This document shows positions 1 to 11,763 of a stretch of DNA of 64,000 nt, in pieces. A model generated the notes under the pieces. That model was given only the letters and a program-made list of their open reading frames with translations. It made no database searches and was not told the DNA's origin. The DNA lies in contig NC_012875.2 of assembly GCF_000003195.3 (NCBI RefSeq), positions 16,590,248-16,654,247 of the forward strand. The letters run 5' to 3'. The DNA is from Sorghum bicolor (lineage: Eukaryota; Streptophyta; Magnoliopsida; Poales; Poaceae). A program made the translations under genes and the position numbers. How positions within the stretch are numbered: position 1 is the first letter of the stretch; each line of letters starts with the position of its first letter.

Positions 1-323
1 AGCAGTCAATAGTGGGGCATCCTGGATCTTCCTTCTTCTTTGGTGGTTTGTTGAGGATGGCCGCACTACATTCTTCTGTCAGCTTGATAACCTCAGTGGT
101 GGGCAGTGGTCTCTTCTTGTTAAGAATATCTTAGATGTACAAACTGCTCATCCGACTGCAGTCCTCTGTTTCTTCTGGGAAATGGCAAATAGTTGGTGTC
201 GTAAAAATCTTTCCTCATTTCTCCAGTTCTTGGTGGTTGTAGCAGATCTTCTACTTCAACTGGGCTTTCTTCTTCTATCACTGCTGGTTGCACTGGTGCT
301 GATGTTCTCTGTTTCTCTTTTGG
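1..323 (-). pseudogene. Gag-protease linker remnant of element A
   Basis: Directly downstream of the gag stop the minus strand still encodes phrases typical of the Athila gag-protease linker (an FYDT-LPFPRR block, then EECSAAILN and DPGCPTI), but in more than one frame and with stops. The piece between the first block and the EECSAAILN block looks shortened, so there is an internal deletion as well as frameshifts near 120-170. It would have joined the capsid protein to the protease. The family assignment rests on recalled phrases only. Confidence 0.6.
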
Positions 324-1430
324 CTATGGGGGATCTCTGGTAGCTTTGCCTCCTCTAGTAGTTATATTCTTTACCTGCTCAAGGTTAGTAGCAACAGGCA
401 GTGCAGCAGCTATCTTTATTAATTTAAGCTCTACCCTTTTATTAAGAGTGTTTTGCTCATCAAAGGCAGTTAGTAGAAAATCCATTTTATTGTGTATGTC
501 ATTTAGAGATGATTCATTTGTATCTAGCCTTTGTTTAACTTCATCATTAATTTTGGTTTGTTGAGCAATTATCTCCTTTAATGAAAGTTGCTTGACAGTA
601 TTACCTGAATTCATACCTTTGCTATTGGGTTGACTCGAAGTTGGTTGATATTTGTATGTTGTCTCAATGGCCCTTTGATCTTCTTTGAACTTGGCCCTCT
701 GGTCAATCCAATGGAGCAAATTTTCCATCTTTGTTGATAATGCATTTACTTCTTCTGGTATTTCTTCAGTTTGATGATATTGTTGAGCTTTATCTTCGAA
801 CCAGCTTTGGTTTTCTGCTATCTTATCCAAAAGTATCTCTGCTTTTCCAGTTGTAAGCTCCAAGAATGATCCTTTAGCGGATGCATCTAGGCACTCACGA
901 GTCTTCTGGGTTAATCCATGGTAGAAGGTCTGCATAAGTAACCATGTGGCCATTCCATGGTGAGGACAGTCTGATATGTATCCTTGAAAACGCTCCCATG
1001 CTTCAGAAATGGCTTCTGTCTTCTGCTGTTGGAAACTGACAATATTTCCTCTTAAGGCAGTTGTTTTGCCTATAGGGAAAAACTTTGATAGAAAGGCATC
1101 TGACAAGTTCGTCCAGTTGTTGATGTTATCTTGATGAGTGTAGAACCACTTCCTTTCTTTTCCTTCTAGTGAGAATGGAAAAAGGCGAAGCAGTATGACG
1201 TCTTTGTCAACTCCATTGATGTGGATTGTGCTTCCAATCTCTAAGAAATTCTGCAAGTGTGCACTGGCATCTTCAGGTGCCTTTCCACTGAATTGTGTAG
1301 CTTGCACCAAATTGATGAGGCTTGACTTGAGCTCAAACTCAGGTATTCCTTCTTCTACTGTAAATCTTGTTCCAGTTGGAATGTTCTCAAGACTTGGAGC
1401 AGAGAATTCTTGCAAGGACTTTTGTGCCAT
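324..1430 (-). pseudogene. gag: Gag (capsid) protein of element A, Athila-like
   Basis: A 368-residue open frame starting at an ATG with a stop codon just upstream. Residues about 85-165 form the retrotransposon gag core (FPFSLEGKERKWF, then FLSKFFP, then an F-Q-QK-E-SEAWERF motif and a DCPHHGM motif), which packages element RNA into cytoplasmic particles. Residues about 240-330 are charged and probably coiled coil. A zinc knuckle is not seen. In relatives the reading frame continues into protease; here a TAG follows DPP and the linker beyond is damaged, so this is an interrupted polyprotein and not a complete gene. Its neighbours are the PBS and LTR at higher coordinates. Confidence 0.8.
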
Positions 1431-1749
1431 AGCTTCAGCAATTGGTAGCTAGCTTCTTCTTCTCTAGATTGCTTTGGTTCTGATGATGAAGAGTTGAATG
1501 TACCCAATGTCAATCCTGTTATACCCTGTATAAAAATATAAACATAGAAAAATAACAGGGTGAACCTGCCAAAGCAGTGGTGCCTTGTTATGATTTCTCA
1601 CTTAGTAGCTGTTTTATGCAATTATTTCTCTATAGTCTAGTCTAATGTTTTATATGAATAACCTTGATTGATTTTCTGGCTTTCCTTAATATTACCCTTT
1701 TGTTCCCTTTTATGACTTATTCCTGAGACTCGTATAACTTCTATAATGT

Positions 1750-1766
1750 CCCCGGCAACGGCGCCA
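1750..1766 (-). other. Primer binding site of element A (tRNA-Asp type)
   Basis: The minus strand reads TGGCGCCGTTGCCGGGG, the standard primer site for tRNA-Asp found in Athila-like elements. It lies 8 bases inside the LTR end at 1775 and fixes both the orientation and the identity of the adjacent repeat as a 5' LTR. Confidence 0.9.
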
Positions 1767-1774
1767 GAAATGCT

Positions 1775-3099
1775 TGTTGACACTAGCTAACACCACTTAG
1801 ATACTAGGTTGTCATCCCTAGCATGGCGCCAGAGTGTACAAAGGTATTTATAATTGTAAAGGCTCTCTAGAAAATAATCTATTCTATCCGCAAGCGCACA
1901 GATAAAACACCTCATTGTAGCATTTCACCAGGATAAGTATTCCAGGTATTGTTATTTATAATTTTGCTCTAGGGATCTAAGGAGATGGAATTAGAACAAG
2001 GGACAAAATCTATCAAGGCATAGACTAGAGATAAACTTGCAAGAACATGATTACTAATGAGAAACTCGTCACACAGTCACATACTTTAGCAGGGGGTAAA
2101 CCATAAAGATAATGATAATAAAGTATAAGTTCATGGGATAAAGAGCACAGCGATTAGAAAATAGACTACTCCTCATATATGTAGGTGATGTCGGATTAGC
2201 TAGAGAATGGATTCTAAGTTATCTACTAACTAGTAAGTCATAATCTACTCTAGTTATCTACAAGATCATATATAGCATAAAAGACTCTTTATTCATGTAT
2301 AAGGAACATTGATAAAGTAAATCAGAGCATCGCATGACTTACTCCACAATACCGGTTCTGCCAGTCCTATCAACGGAGGGTGGACTATCAATTAGAACTA
2401 TATCAAATATAGAACTAGAACAAACTAAGAACATAATAATTAGAGACATAATGCAATTAGAACAATAGAATTAGAGAAAGATATGAATAATACCAATCTT
2501 TATTACCGAAGATCCGAATCCAGAGCGTAGTGCTCTACTTCTCTAATTGCTATCTAATCAACCTCTAAACTTGAAGGATTAGGGAGTAGCTAATTCTAAT
2601 TCTCTGTGGGAGAGAAGCTCTAAACCCTAACTTTGATGGCTACCTCTGAATAATGATTTCTCCTCTCTCCTCCAGGGGCCAGGGGGTCTGGTTTTATAGT
2701 CCCCTCAAGTGAACGTGAGCCATTGGATCAAACCGACATAGATTGTATGGTTTAGATTGATCCTTTAGGTTGGTGGAGCGTTGTCCCGAAGCAGAGTCCC
2801 GATTGGCTTCCTGGCCAGGGCGGGCACCCTGCCCCCGAGCCCGAATCGTGTCCTATTCGTTCCTGTGGCTTCTGGATCCTTCTAGATTGAGGAAAATTGC
2901 GCGGCATGTAATTATCTCGTTGTAAACATGACATGTGGGCCTTCTCTCCATATTTTTTGATAAACCCCTGCAGAAATAGATAAACACCAAAGCTCGTGGA
3001 ATTCTGTCAGATAAAACCCTAATTGTAGATGTTTGTTTCATATTGATCCTTTTTCATGTTTATTTGATTATTAATTTTAGTACTTAAGGACCGTCAACA
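1775..3099 (-). repeat. 5' LTR of element A (1325 bp)
   Basis: Bounded by TGTTGAC...GTCAACA inverted ends, with the PBS just outside at the low-coordinate side. A TATAAAA box (minus strand) lies at 2692-2698. The LTR shares long blocks with the LTRs of B and D: the TATA-box block around 2670-2760, and the block around 2925-2990 containing CCCTGCAGAAATA. It also holds one degenerate copy of the GGGCGGGCGCCC motif near 2818-2830. No partner LTR is visible, so age cannot be estimated. Confidence 0.9.
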
Positions 3100-3551
3100 T
3101 TGGCCGGGACGAGAGCGTAGGCGTCGGGATCTTCCTTGGGCTCCTTATTGAGGTCGTAGGGGATGACTTTCCAATCGTCGTGGAACTTGTCGGCCATTGG
3201 AGCAGCGAGGAACTAAGCAAGCTCTAATTGAGGAAGGCTTGAATGAATTGGTGTTGAAAGCTAACGTCAGGGTGCTTATTCTATATAGGGGTCAAAAAGT
3301 GCCTCTAGGGTTTGCTCAGGTTACTCCCGTCGCCATACGTGCATAACAAACCATCTGTGTGATTATTTGGATAACCAGAGATGACTCTATCGCGACGGAG
3401 GAGACCAGGGCCGAGGGGAGACAGGGGCTGGGCGCCCGCCCTGTGCCTGGCTCCTCTGTGGGCCCGCCTCCTCGAGCATGCTTCTAGATGCAAATTTTAT
3501 TCCAAAAAATATATACGTGGTCCAAAAACGTCAGATTAAAAAGGTTGGGCT
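3100..3551. other. Unassigned segment between A and B with a 33-codon open frame
   Basis: On the minus strand an ATG at 3197 opens a frame (starting MADKFHDDWKVIPYDLNKE) that runs 33 codons and is cut by the LTR of A at 3099. About 85 bases upstream (near 3280-3290) the minus strand has a TATATAG-like box. Further out (about 3400-3450) the plus strand has a block resembling the LTRs of B and D in the sense of those elements: CCGAGGGGAGACAGGGG followed by GGGCGCCCGCCC. It may be the 3' internal part of B, a fragment of another related LTR in plus orientation, or a truncated first exon. I do not recognise the protein. Confidence 0.3.
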
Positions 3552-3931
3552 CTAATTCTCCATGGGAAGGTAAAAATGGATCACGTCTATTTCTTCTAAT
3601 TCTTTATTGGGCTCTAAAAATAATTTAGGACGTTGACCATTTACCTTGAATAACATACCTTTATTATTTTGAAGTGTGATAGCTCCGTGGGATGATGAAT
3701 TGATTACCTTGAATGGTCCTTCCCATTTACTCACGAGTTTTCCATGCCCGAAAAGCTTCTCCCTGGAATTAAAAAGTAATACATTATCTCCAGGTGCGAA
3801 CTCCTTCTTCTTGATCCTCTTGTCATGCCACCTTTTGACTCTTTCTTTGTAGATCTTCGAATTGTGATATGCTTTCTCTCGCCATTCTTCCAATTCTGAT
3901 AATTGCATTCTTCTATGATCTCCAGCGACAT
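3552..3931 (-). pseudogene. Integrase C-terminal region of element B
   Basis: About 118 residues remain open, with the pattern KERVKRWHDKRI...F-PGD-VLLFNS....GKLVSKWEGPFKV typical of the C-terminal domain of Ty3/gypsy integrase, which helps bind element ends and chromatin. The frame ends at 3552 and nothing coding follows before 3197. Between this piece and the catalytic core (3932-4171) the strand still encodes integrase-like phrases but in shifted frames with stops. Confidence 0.75.
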
Positions 3932-4171
3932 CTCAGTCCATATTCCATCTCATTATGGCCCAGTGTGCTTTGAATTCTAGTTCAATAGGTAGGTGACAAG
4001 TCTTCCCGTACACCAACTGGTATGGGGACATTTCAATTGGGGTCTTGTATGCTGTCTGATATGCCTAGAGTGCATCAGGTTACTTGTCCTTCCATGTCGT
4101 TCCCATCTCATTGACTGTCTTCTGAAGAATATTCTTGATTGCTTGTTGGAAGTCTCTGCTTGGCCACTTGT

Positions 4172-4651
4172 CTAGGGATGATAGGGGGTAGCGACGTTGT
4201 GTCGGATTCCATGTTTTGATAGATAGTGCTCAAAGCGTTTGTCGATGAAGTGTGTTCCTCCATCACTTATCACTACTCTGGGGACTCCAAATCTTGGGAA
4301 TATGATTTCTTCAAACATCCTCTTTGAACTGATGTTGTCGGCGTGTTTGCAAGGTAGTGCCTCTACCCACCTGGAGACGTAGTCATCTGCCACCAAGATG
4401 AACTCACACTTCTTTGATGGGGGAAATGGACCCATGTAGTCTATTCCCCAGACATCAAAGAGCTCAATTTGAAGGTTGTTGGTGAGTGGCATGGCATCTC
4501 TTGTGTTTATGTTTTCATGCCTTTGACATGGCCCACACCTTCTGATATATTGCTTTGTGCTGAATGTGTACGGAATGTTCCATAATGACCTCCATATGGT
4601 GATGAATGACATCTGTCGATGATCTTCCATCCTTCCTCGGTGGTCACACAT
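4172..4651 (-). pseudogene. Integrase catalytic core of element B
   Basis: The frame covers CGPCQRHEN (end of the zinc domain), the first catalytic aspartate in GIDYMGPFPPS, the second in VISDGGTHF, and ends at PYHP just before the glutamate region. This enzyme inserts the cDNA into the genome. The stop at 4172-4174 and frame shifts on both sides separate it from the zinc domain and from the C-terminus, so no functional enzyme can be made. Confidence 0.8.
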
Positions 4652-4898
4652 CTCTTGAGTAAGCCATCAGAGCATACTCGGAAGAGGTATGGCTCATCCC
4701 ATATATGTGAATGACTTTCTTGAATAAGCTTCTTCTTGTTTGCTCCTGGTGGTACATACCCTGAAACCATAAAATTAACAATATCTGCATACCAGGGGTC
4801 AGACCTGTTAATCCCGTAGAGCATGTCATCCCAGAGTGAATCATTAATGGGGGTTTCCTGTGGATTCTTAAAATGCATTCTAGACAGTTGATCAGCAA
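4507..4898 (-). pseudogene. RNase H-integrase linker and integrase zinc-binding region of element B
   Basis: Contains the Athila-like linker ([19 protein letters not shown]...KK) and the start of the zinc-binding domain ([25 protein letters not shown]), which has the expected histidines. The zinc-domain cysteines appear only in the neighbouring frame (CGPCQRH, about 4535-4510), so a frameshift falls inside the domain near 4560-4650. Confidence 0.75.
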
Positions 4899-4967
4899 CA
4901 GAATTTTCTACTCCCTTTTTATCTTTTATTTCTAAGTCAAATTCTTGAGGTAATAAGATCCATCTAA

Positions 4968-5426
4968 TCAGGCAAGGTTCAGCATCTTTTTAGTGAGCAG
5001 ATATTTTAGTGCAGCATGATCAGTATAAACAATTATTCTAGCTCCAACTAAATAAGATCTAAGTTTATCAATGGCAAATACAACGGCCAGAAGCTCTTTC
5101 TCAATGGTTGCATAATTAAGTTGAGCTTCTGTCAAAGTTTTACTGGCATAAGCAATTGCATGATGCTTCTTATTTTTAGTTTGTCCCAAAACTGCGCCCA
5201 CAGCATAATCACTAGCATCACACAAAATTTCGAAAGGCAACGACCAATCAGGGGGTTGAATGATTGGTGCAGAGATGAGTGCATTCTTTAATAAATTGAA
5301 AGATGTTAGGCATGCATCATCAAATTTGAAAGGAGCATCCTTGGCTAGCAAAAGAGTAAGTGGTCTAGCAATAAATGAAAAATCTTTTATGAATCTACGA
5401 TAAAAACCATCATGGCCAAGAAAGCT
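4968..5426 (-). pseudogene. RNase H domain of element B
   Basis: The frame carries the Ty3/gypsy RNase H core: FEILCDASDYAVGAVLGQ, then YASKTL, then ATIEKELLAVVFAIDKLRSYL and VYTDHAALKYL. It removes template RNA during reverse transcription. It is in the same frame as RT and is separated from it only by the in-frame TGA at 5427-5429. The frame fails near 4968, where KKMLNLA replaces the expected continuation, which is found in another frame. Confidence 0.8.
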
Positions 5427-7112
5427 TCAAATTCCTTTTATATTCACAGGTGGAGGTAGTTGTTCAATTACTTCAATTTTAGCTTTGTCTACCTCAATAC
5501 CTCTTTCACACACTAGGTGTCCCAGCACTATTCCTTCCCTAACCATAAAATGACATTTTTCCCAATTAAGGACTAAGTGCTTTTCTTCACATCTTTGCAA
5601 AACCTTGTCTAAGTTTTCAAGACAACTATCAAAAGTTTTTCCATATACAGAGAAATCATCTATGAAAACTTCCATAATCTCTTCAATCATATCAGAAAAT
5701 ATAGACATCATGCATCTTTGAAAAGAAGCTGGTGCATTACATAACCCAAAAGACATTCTACGGTAAGCATAAGTTATGTATGGCCATGTAAAAGTGGTTT
5801 TGCTTTGATCATCAGGATGGATCGGGATCTGGTGATACCCTGAATATCCATCTAAGAAACAGAAGAACGAATGGTTCGCTAATCGCTCTAGCATCTCATC
5901 TATGAAAGGTAAAGGAAATTGATCCTTTTTCATGGCTTTGTTCAGTTTCCTATAGTCTATGCACATCCGCCACCCTGTGATGATGCGTTGCGGAATTAGC
6001 TCGTTCTTTTCATTCGTAACGACAGTCATGCCTCCCTTTTTAGGCACAACTTGAACTGGGCTCACCCACTCACTGTGCGGCACAGGATATATAATCCCTA
6101 CATGCAGCAACTTTATAACTTCCTTTTTAACTACCACTCTGATCGCGTTGTTAAGTCTACGTTGGGGCTCTCGAGAAGGTGAAACAGAAGGATCTGTCAG
6201 AATACGATGGGTACAAATCATAAGACTGATTCCTGTGAGATCTTGGAGTGAGTAGCCGAAAACTGAGTGATGTTTCTCAAGAATGGTTATCAATCGCAGA
6301 GTTTGCTCCTGAGTGAGTTTAACACTAATGATCACAGGAAACTCTGGATTATTGTTTAGGAAAGCATAGGTAAGACCGGGTGGTAAAGTTTTACGCTCTA
6401 TGGGACGTCTAGGTGTTTCTGCAAACTCGTCTAAGGGTTCAGATTTAGAAGGTTTGGCCTCTTCTTCTATGAAGAAAGGAGCTTCTTCCTCTAAGTCTGG
6501 TTCATCTAAAAGCTCTAGAGATGCAGCCTTTACCTCCTCCATAGGATCAGGCAAAAGATATGACTTGGTCTTATTATTTAAGGAGTGAGAAATCATTATT
6601 GGAAATTTAAAATATTTTCCAAAAGAAATGTGTAGCTTTCCATTTTGACCTTCATAAAGGAGTCTTCTAAAAGGTTGTCCTATAAACAGGTCGAAGTCCC
6701 ATGTATCAAAGATATAGAAGTTCAAATGAACCATGGAGCCTTCTATCATAAAGGGTAGGACATTAATAATTCCAAGACTGGGGACTAATCGTCCAGAAGA
6801 TTCCTTTATGACCTTTGTTGTGGGGGTTAAGACCAATTTTTTAAATAATTTAAGTGCAAAGGCTTCAGACATGATGTTGATCCCCACAACAGGATTATAG
6901 AGAGCATCAAATTGATCAGAATCATAAGCATACCGTATAGTTATAGGAGGTATGTCCAAACGGATCACATCAGATGAAAGCTCTGACTCCTCCAACCATT
7001 CGCTACTCATGACTGAGATAAGCTCTCTCAATTGATGCTCACTTGGCAAACAAATTGCTAAAATGGCCATTTTGGGGTCTGTCTGTAGAATGGTAGTTTG
7101 AAATGTTTCCAA
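5427..7112 (-). pseudogene. pol: Protease-reverse transcriptase of element B
   Basis: About 560 open codons without a convincing ATG; it is the middle of a polyprotein. Residues about 60-200 are the retropepsin-like region (INIMSEAFALKLF...FIGQPF); the place expected for the catalytic acid looks altered. Residues about 290-545 are RT, with CIDYRKLNKA, FCFLDGYSGYHQI, MSFGLCNAPASFQRCM and the active site FIDDFSVYG near residue 485. The frame stops at TGA in NIKGI*, where relatives usually read R before SFLGH, so this is probably a C-to-T change at a CpG. Gag is fused upstream through a frameshift around 7039-7112. Confidence 0.85.
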
Positions 7113-7750
7113 AATCAGCGAAAAGATCAGATTCTATATCCAGCATGAAATCAGGTGGTCGAATTTCTTCCTTTTGTGGCTCAGAACTTGGGATAGCTAA
7201 AGCGGATGGAGAATTTGGCAGAGTGTATACTTCGGCTTCGTGGGTTTCATCATGAAGGGTATTATCCATCGCAGCTTCTAGGATTCTATCTAAGATCGCT
7301 CTAGAGTCATCAGTAGGGATGCAAAAGAAAGAACCTCTAGACATTGTATGTAGCATTTGTTTATGATCTTTCTGAAAACCTCGAAAAAAGTGAAATAAAA
7401 GAACAGGGTCTTCAAGATTAAGTTTTGGACCAGATTCTAAAAGATCAGAAAAACGTTTCCAGGATTTTCCCAAAGTTTCATTATCTTTTTGTTTAAGGTC
7501 GCCGATACGGTCGAGGGAATAAAAATCTAGACAAAAGTTGGCTCGTAAGACTCCCCATTCACCTCGTTGTCGACTTACCTTCTGACTATACCATCATCAA
7601 GCTTCTCCCCTTAAAGAAAAAGGAAAAAGCTTCCAACGTAAAGTTTTATCAGAAATGCCTTCAATGCGAAGACAATCACATGTTTGCTCAAAATCTCTAA
7701 TATGAAAGGGTTTTCGTCTTCCTTTCCTGAAAAAGATAGGTTTTGAATCA
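7039..7750 (-). pseudogene. gag: Gag remnant of element B
   Basis: The 144-residue open part (7473-7039) contains ETLGKSWKRFSDLLESGP and a leucine-rich stretch ending in SRGSFF, followed by an acidic linker. Upstream bases 7474-7750 still encode gag-like phrases (SRQRGEWGVLRANFCLDFYS) in broken frames. The capsid core is therefore present but split, and the frame does not match that of the protease-RT that follows. Confidence 0.65.
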
Positions 7751-7968
7751 TGGCAATCAACCTAGAACTTAACCTATACTAGGATGATTGGATAGGCTAT
7801 GATGACTCCCATGGTAAAAGGTCAGTTACTGAGGGTGTTGCAGATTCATGGATCGATTTAGAATTTTGGTTTTCCATAAGGTAAAAAATAATAAAATAAG
7901 TAAAAGGATAAAAGTATAGATACAAGCTAGTAGTAAGACTCAAGGTTATCTCAGCAAACCATCTTTCT

Positions 7969-7985
7969 CCCCTGCAACGGCGCCA
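7969..7985 (-). other. Primer binding site of element B
   Basis: The minus strand reads TGGCGCCGTTGCAGGGG, the tRNA-Asp-type site with one substitution relative to A and D. It is 8 bases from the LTR end at 7994. The 200 or so bases between it and the gag remnant are leader without a gene. Confidence 0.85.
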
Positions 7986-7993
7986 GAAATGCT

Positions 7994-9226
7994 TGTTGAT
8001 AATTGGTAACGCAATCAGGAATTAATCCACAAGCGCACGGATATCGGTGAGCACTTCACCCGGGATGTTATCCAGAGTATTGTATTTATATTTTTACCAC
8101 TAGGAGAAAGCGTGCATCTGACTAACTAGATCTATTACTACTAACCTTTAGGCTATAACCACTATGATTCGATGTGAGTGATGTATAAAGAAGACTTCAA
8201 CTGCACCCTCGTTCTAACCTTGGTAAGGATGATCTACTGTTCTATTGGGTAGGCTCACGGAATCTAGACACCACAGAGGATGTTCGACCGACACCTATAA
8301 ACCCTATTGATCCTGCTAACGGGATTCTGGGCTACAAAGGTAACTTAGAAATGTCACGTTCCTCGCTACTACCACAGACCGGCTAGACAGGAGATATCTA
8401 TGAGTATCTTAGCCCAAACACCACGTTTACGCTAGAGATGATTACTCTAAACTCTACACGAAGAGATCAAAGTAAACTCATAAACCAAAGAACAATAAAA
8501 CAAAGAACTTACTAGAATTTAGAAGTCGAAATACTGAATAATCTTAGGAGCAAGCCTCGGGTTAAGAGACTCGATCCCGTAGGTACAACCTCGGAGTAGA
8601 CACCGACAGGCCGGGCTTCCTCCAATCTACACCTCCACTCTATCTCTCTCAATCTACTAGAACTAATCCTACTCTCACATTGGATGCTAAGCCCTATGAG
8701 GTTGGAACCCTAAAGGAACGTCTCTCTCTGAAACATCTCTGGAAAATATGCTAATGAATAATGGGGATTGCCTTCTCTAGGAGCCAGGGGTCGTGCTTAT
8801 ATAGTCGCTTCAAGTGAATCTTGGCCGTTGGATCAAACCGACCTTGATTGAATGGTTTTCCTTGATCCTCAAAGGCGGTGGAGCATAATCCGCGAGACTC
8901 GTGCTGATTGGCCACTAGAGGAGGGCGGGCGCCCAGGGGGGCTGGGCGGGCGCCCTGCCTGTGGGTCCCGCTTGGCCTCCTGCTCATTCGTGTGGCTTCT
9001 GGAACCTTCTAGGCCGAGGAAAATTGGTGCACAAGTTAATATCTCTATGTAAACCCGACGTGTGGGCCTTTCTTCCAAATTTCCTGATAACCCCCTGCAG
9101 AAATATATAAACAGCAAAACTCGTGGAATTCTGTCACATCAAACCCTAATTCTAGGTGTTGCTTGTATATTGGTCCTTTTCCTTATTTATTTCATGATTA
9201 AAATTGATACTTAAGAACCGTCAACA
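7994..9226 (-). repeat. 5' LTR of element B (1233 bp)
   Basis: TGTTGA...TCAACA ends, PBS adjacent, and blocks shared with the A and D LTRs, notably 8800-8960 and 9040-9110. The minus-strand TATA-like box TATATAA lies at 8798-8804. Two copies of GGGCGGGCGCCC occur near 8920-8956. The five bases after it, CCCAT (9227-9231), would be one target duplication copy, with the other unseen. Confidence 0.9.
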
Positions 9227-11763
9227 CCCATCTTTGACCCCAATAAATCTTTTTATGCTCCTTCTACTAACTTCATAATGACCCAAGAAATCCATCAAGA
9301 CATCCTAAGAATAGGAGTCATGAAAATTATAGGAATATCCAATAAGAGCAACAACAATAGGAGGAACACATTAGAAATACATATGCTATTATCAAAGAAT
9401 GGATGGAAGAAGACGAACCTTTAGCACTAGCATCTAAACTTTGTCTAAATTCAAATGTTAAGCTTAAATCAATTTCTTTGATAAACAAAACTCACCAAGT
9501 TTAGAGAAAGCTTTAGACGAGACCAACCTTAGGGACATCAATTCATGGGAAATCCTAGAAAATAAAATATCTTATAAAAGTCATAGGCATGAAATAATAG
9601 AGGCAAACTTATTGCCTATAGACAACCATGAAGAGACACCCTTGGAGTTTGAAAAGGGAGATCATCTTGTCGAGCATGTGAATTATTCCATTAAACACCC
9701 TATGAGACCCGTGCTCATATGAGAAATCTCTTGGATCAATTAGTCTCTAATATTATCACACACAAGATCCTCAACCCCCTTATTCTACCTATTAATAAAA
9801 TTATTAAGAGGGTGGTTGTGGACACATATGTTTACCATAAATAATGTAGATCTTGTTGTGGTGAATAATACACTTAGAGTGGTGTTGGAAGGGAAACCAC
9901 TTTGCCAACCCACATCTTGAAGGTTTCCCAAGGATAAGCTTAATGTCCTAAACTATGCTACCCTTGTTAATTGAGCATAGAATTATAGTTATGAAATATT
10001 CCTTCGGGTATTCTTGTCACTAACCCTCCAAGATTAGGGCAATAAGATCGAAGGAGTGACAAATGCAAGGTATGTCCAACCAATCATTGTGCAACATTGA
10101 ATTACTTTCATTCAATCTTGACTTTTGCAAAAGTGAAGCTTGGGGGATATGCTTACATAGATACATCTTTTGCCACACTGCTATACTGTCTTGGTTGCCT
10201 CTACCTTTAAAGATATGCTCGCTGTGCTAAACAATAATAATACTCTTTCATCACTATTTGAATAAATCTCTATAATGCTTTTATGCTACCTTTGTTTGCT
10301 ATAGTATATGTCTAGGTTTGAAGTAGTTTCATTCATCTCTTAAAATTAAGTATGGAACTTAATTTCGGAGTGGTGATCTTACTTTCAAAGGCTTTTAATT
10401 ATGCATGATTAAAATGCCCTCCTAAGTCAAATTAGACATGGTGTCTAGGTTGATTTTTGAGCCGATAGTATGTTGTAGTAGATATTGGAATATTTTGTCA
10501 GACTAACCCCTGCATGAAAATTTTGAATTAAATCTGGGAAAGTCCTCAAATGAACTCACACTAGAGATGAAGAGATACAATAATTTTGCACAAGGAAGAT
10601 ACAACTCACTCGTAGCCAAGAGGAAAGAAGAATTGATAAGAGAAGAGCATGCAACGTTCTGCACTCTCACCTCTAAGGTCGAGAAGGAAGGCCAACTCCC
10701 CTAGCTGATCCAACTGAGTCCTTCCTCATCGCTCCACACGCTGGTTTGCAATCTCTAAATCCACTATTACTTTATTTCTATAAGTCTGGGCTGATTTATA
10801 ATGCCTATATTTGAGAATCAAAACATAAGACGGCGAAATAAATTCAAACTCTTAGAAAGAAGTAATTGTGAATAATAAATGTGCTATGCTAAGTATGCTC
10901 CAGCAAATTCCGTTTTGTAGCATAGAAAGTGACCCTTAGCTGTGTTACAACAATGCCCAAGTCACTACTTGTATATTCCTTTAGGTATGTGTTGCCCACT
11001 AATCTATTGCAGGCATAATAATAACTGGAGTGAAAAGAGTCAACAGACTAGAGAAGCAAAAGATGGCAAAAGAATGAGTGCAACAGAGAAGACAAGATGT
11101 CTATGAACAACTCAAGATGCAAGAGAAAGAACCACGAGACATTTACCCTTCATTAGTTAGTGCCATCACGGTCTAGTGAAAATAATATTCTACGGTAAGT
11201 GGTCACTCTCTCCTCTTGATCTTAGTATGCACAAAAGTTAAAACACAAACATGTTAGAGTTACAACTTAAATTGATCAACCTGGTTAACTCAACATGATT
11301 TATCTTTTAAGATTGTTTATGACACCGTCCGCTTAATCTCAGTGTTAACCAAATAAGTTAAAACATTATATTCAATCTTGGAAGATGATAGTCATATTTA
11401 TTTCAAAATTTATATAGAGATAGACAATCCTTCCATTGGTTAAGCAATTTCATTCTTTTCTATCATGTGAACTTAAATGCAACATTAAATACTTAATCTT
11501 TTGATCTTACCACTCATAAATAAATAAATAAATCATGTAACACAATTTTTTTCTTGTTTAATGTGCCTAAGGATGGAGAAAAATAAATAAAGAAATATAT
11601 TTGGTTTTGTTGGTGTTTTTCCACTAGCAGAGCCCATGCACTTGATCTCTGTCTTAGTTTTGCAAACAGGACAACACATCAAGCAAAGTCTATTAATTCT
11701 ACAAGTGAAAGTTCTGTGAGCATACACACTAAGCAAGATGTTGTCATTTGCTATAAAACTCTC
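9227..11763 (+). mobile_element. Decayed plus-strand relic related to the interior of element D
   Basis: No gene is intact. Bases 9500-9720 look like old coding sequence with many stops. From about 9900 to 11700 the plus strand matches, in order, the minus strand of D from about 34000 down to 32680: the block CCTTCGGGTATTCTTGTCAC, a PPT-like tract preceded by a palindrome (10118-10148), the block around 10320-10520, and the block with CCCATGCACTTGATCTCTG near 11631-11649. It is therefore a separate, older copy of D-type internal DNA. B has cut its left side and E its right side. Confidence 0.65.
10118..10148 (+). other. Palindrome followed by a polypurine tract-like run in the relic
   Basis: A near-palindrome at 10118-10137 centred on TTTTGCAAAA is followed at once by GCTTGGGGGAT. 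The same arrangement is found on the minus strand of D at 33700-33671. One base pair of the stem differs between the copies on both sides (A-T there, C-G here). Confidence 0.6.

Larger units (their letters stand above)
1..3099 (-). mobile_element. Element A: 5' part of an Athila-like Ty3/gypsy retrotransposon
   Basis: Read on the minus strand the order is LTR (3099-1775), tRNA-Asp-type primer site (1766-1750), untranslated leader, gag (1430-324) and the start of the gag-protease linker, which runs off the left edge. This is the normal 5' order of an Athila-like Ty3/gypsy element. The second LTR and any pol lie outside the window. The element appears to have inserted into the 3100-3551 segment; if so, bases 3100-3104 would be one copy of its target duplication, which cannot be verified here. 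Confidence 0.85.
3552..9226 (-). mobile_element. Element B: degraded Athila-like Ty3/gypsy retrotransposon
   Basis: Minus-strand order is LTR (9226-7994), PBS (7985-7969), leader, gag remnant, protease-RT, RNase H, integrase zinc domain, integrase core, integrase C-terminus (ending 3552). That order and the FIDDFSVYG active site of RT are typical of Athila-like Ty3/gypsy elements. At least four frame breaks or stops interrupt the polyprotein. No 3' LTR is found before the LTR of A; it was probably displaced beyond the left edge by the insertion of A, or lost. The plus-strand relic at 9227 onward is the insertion target. Confidence 0.85.
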
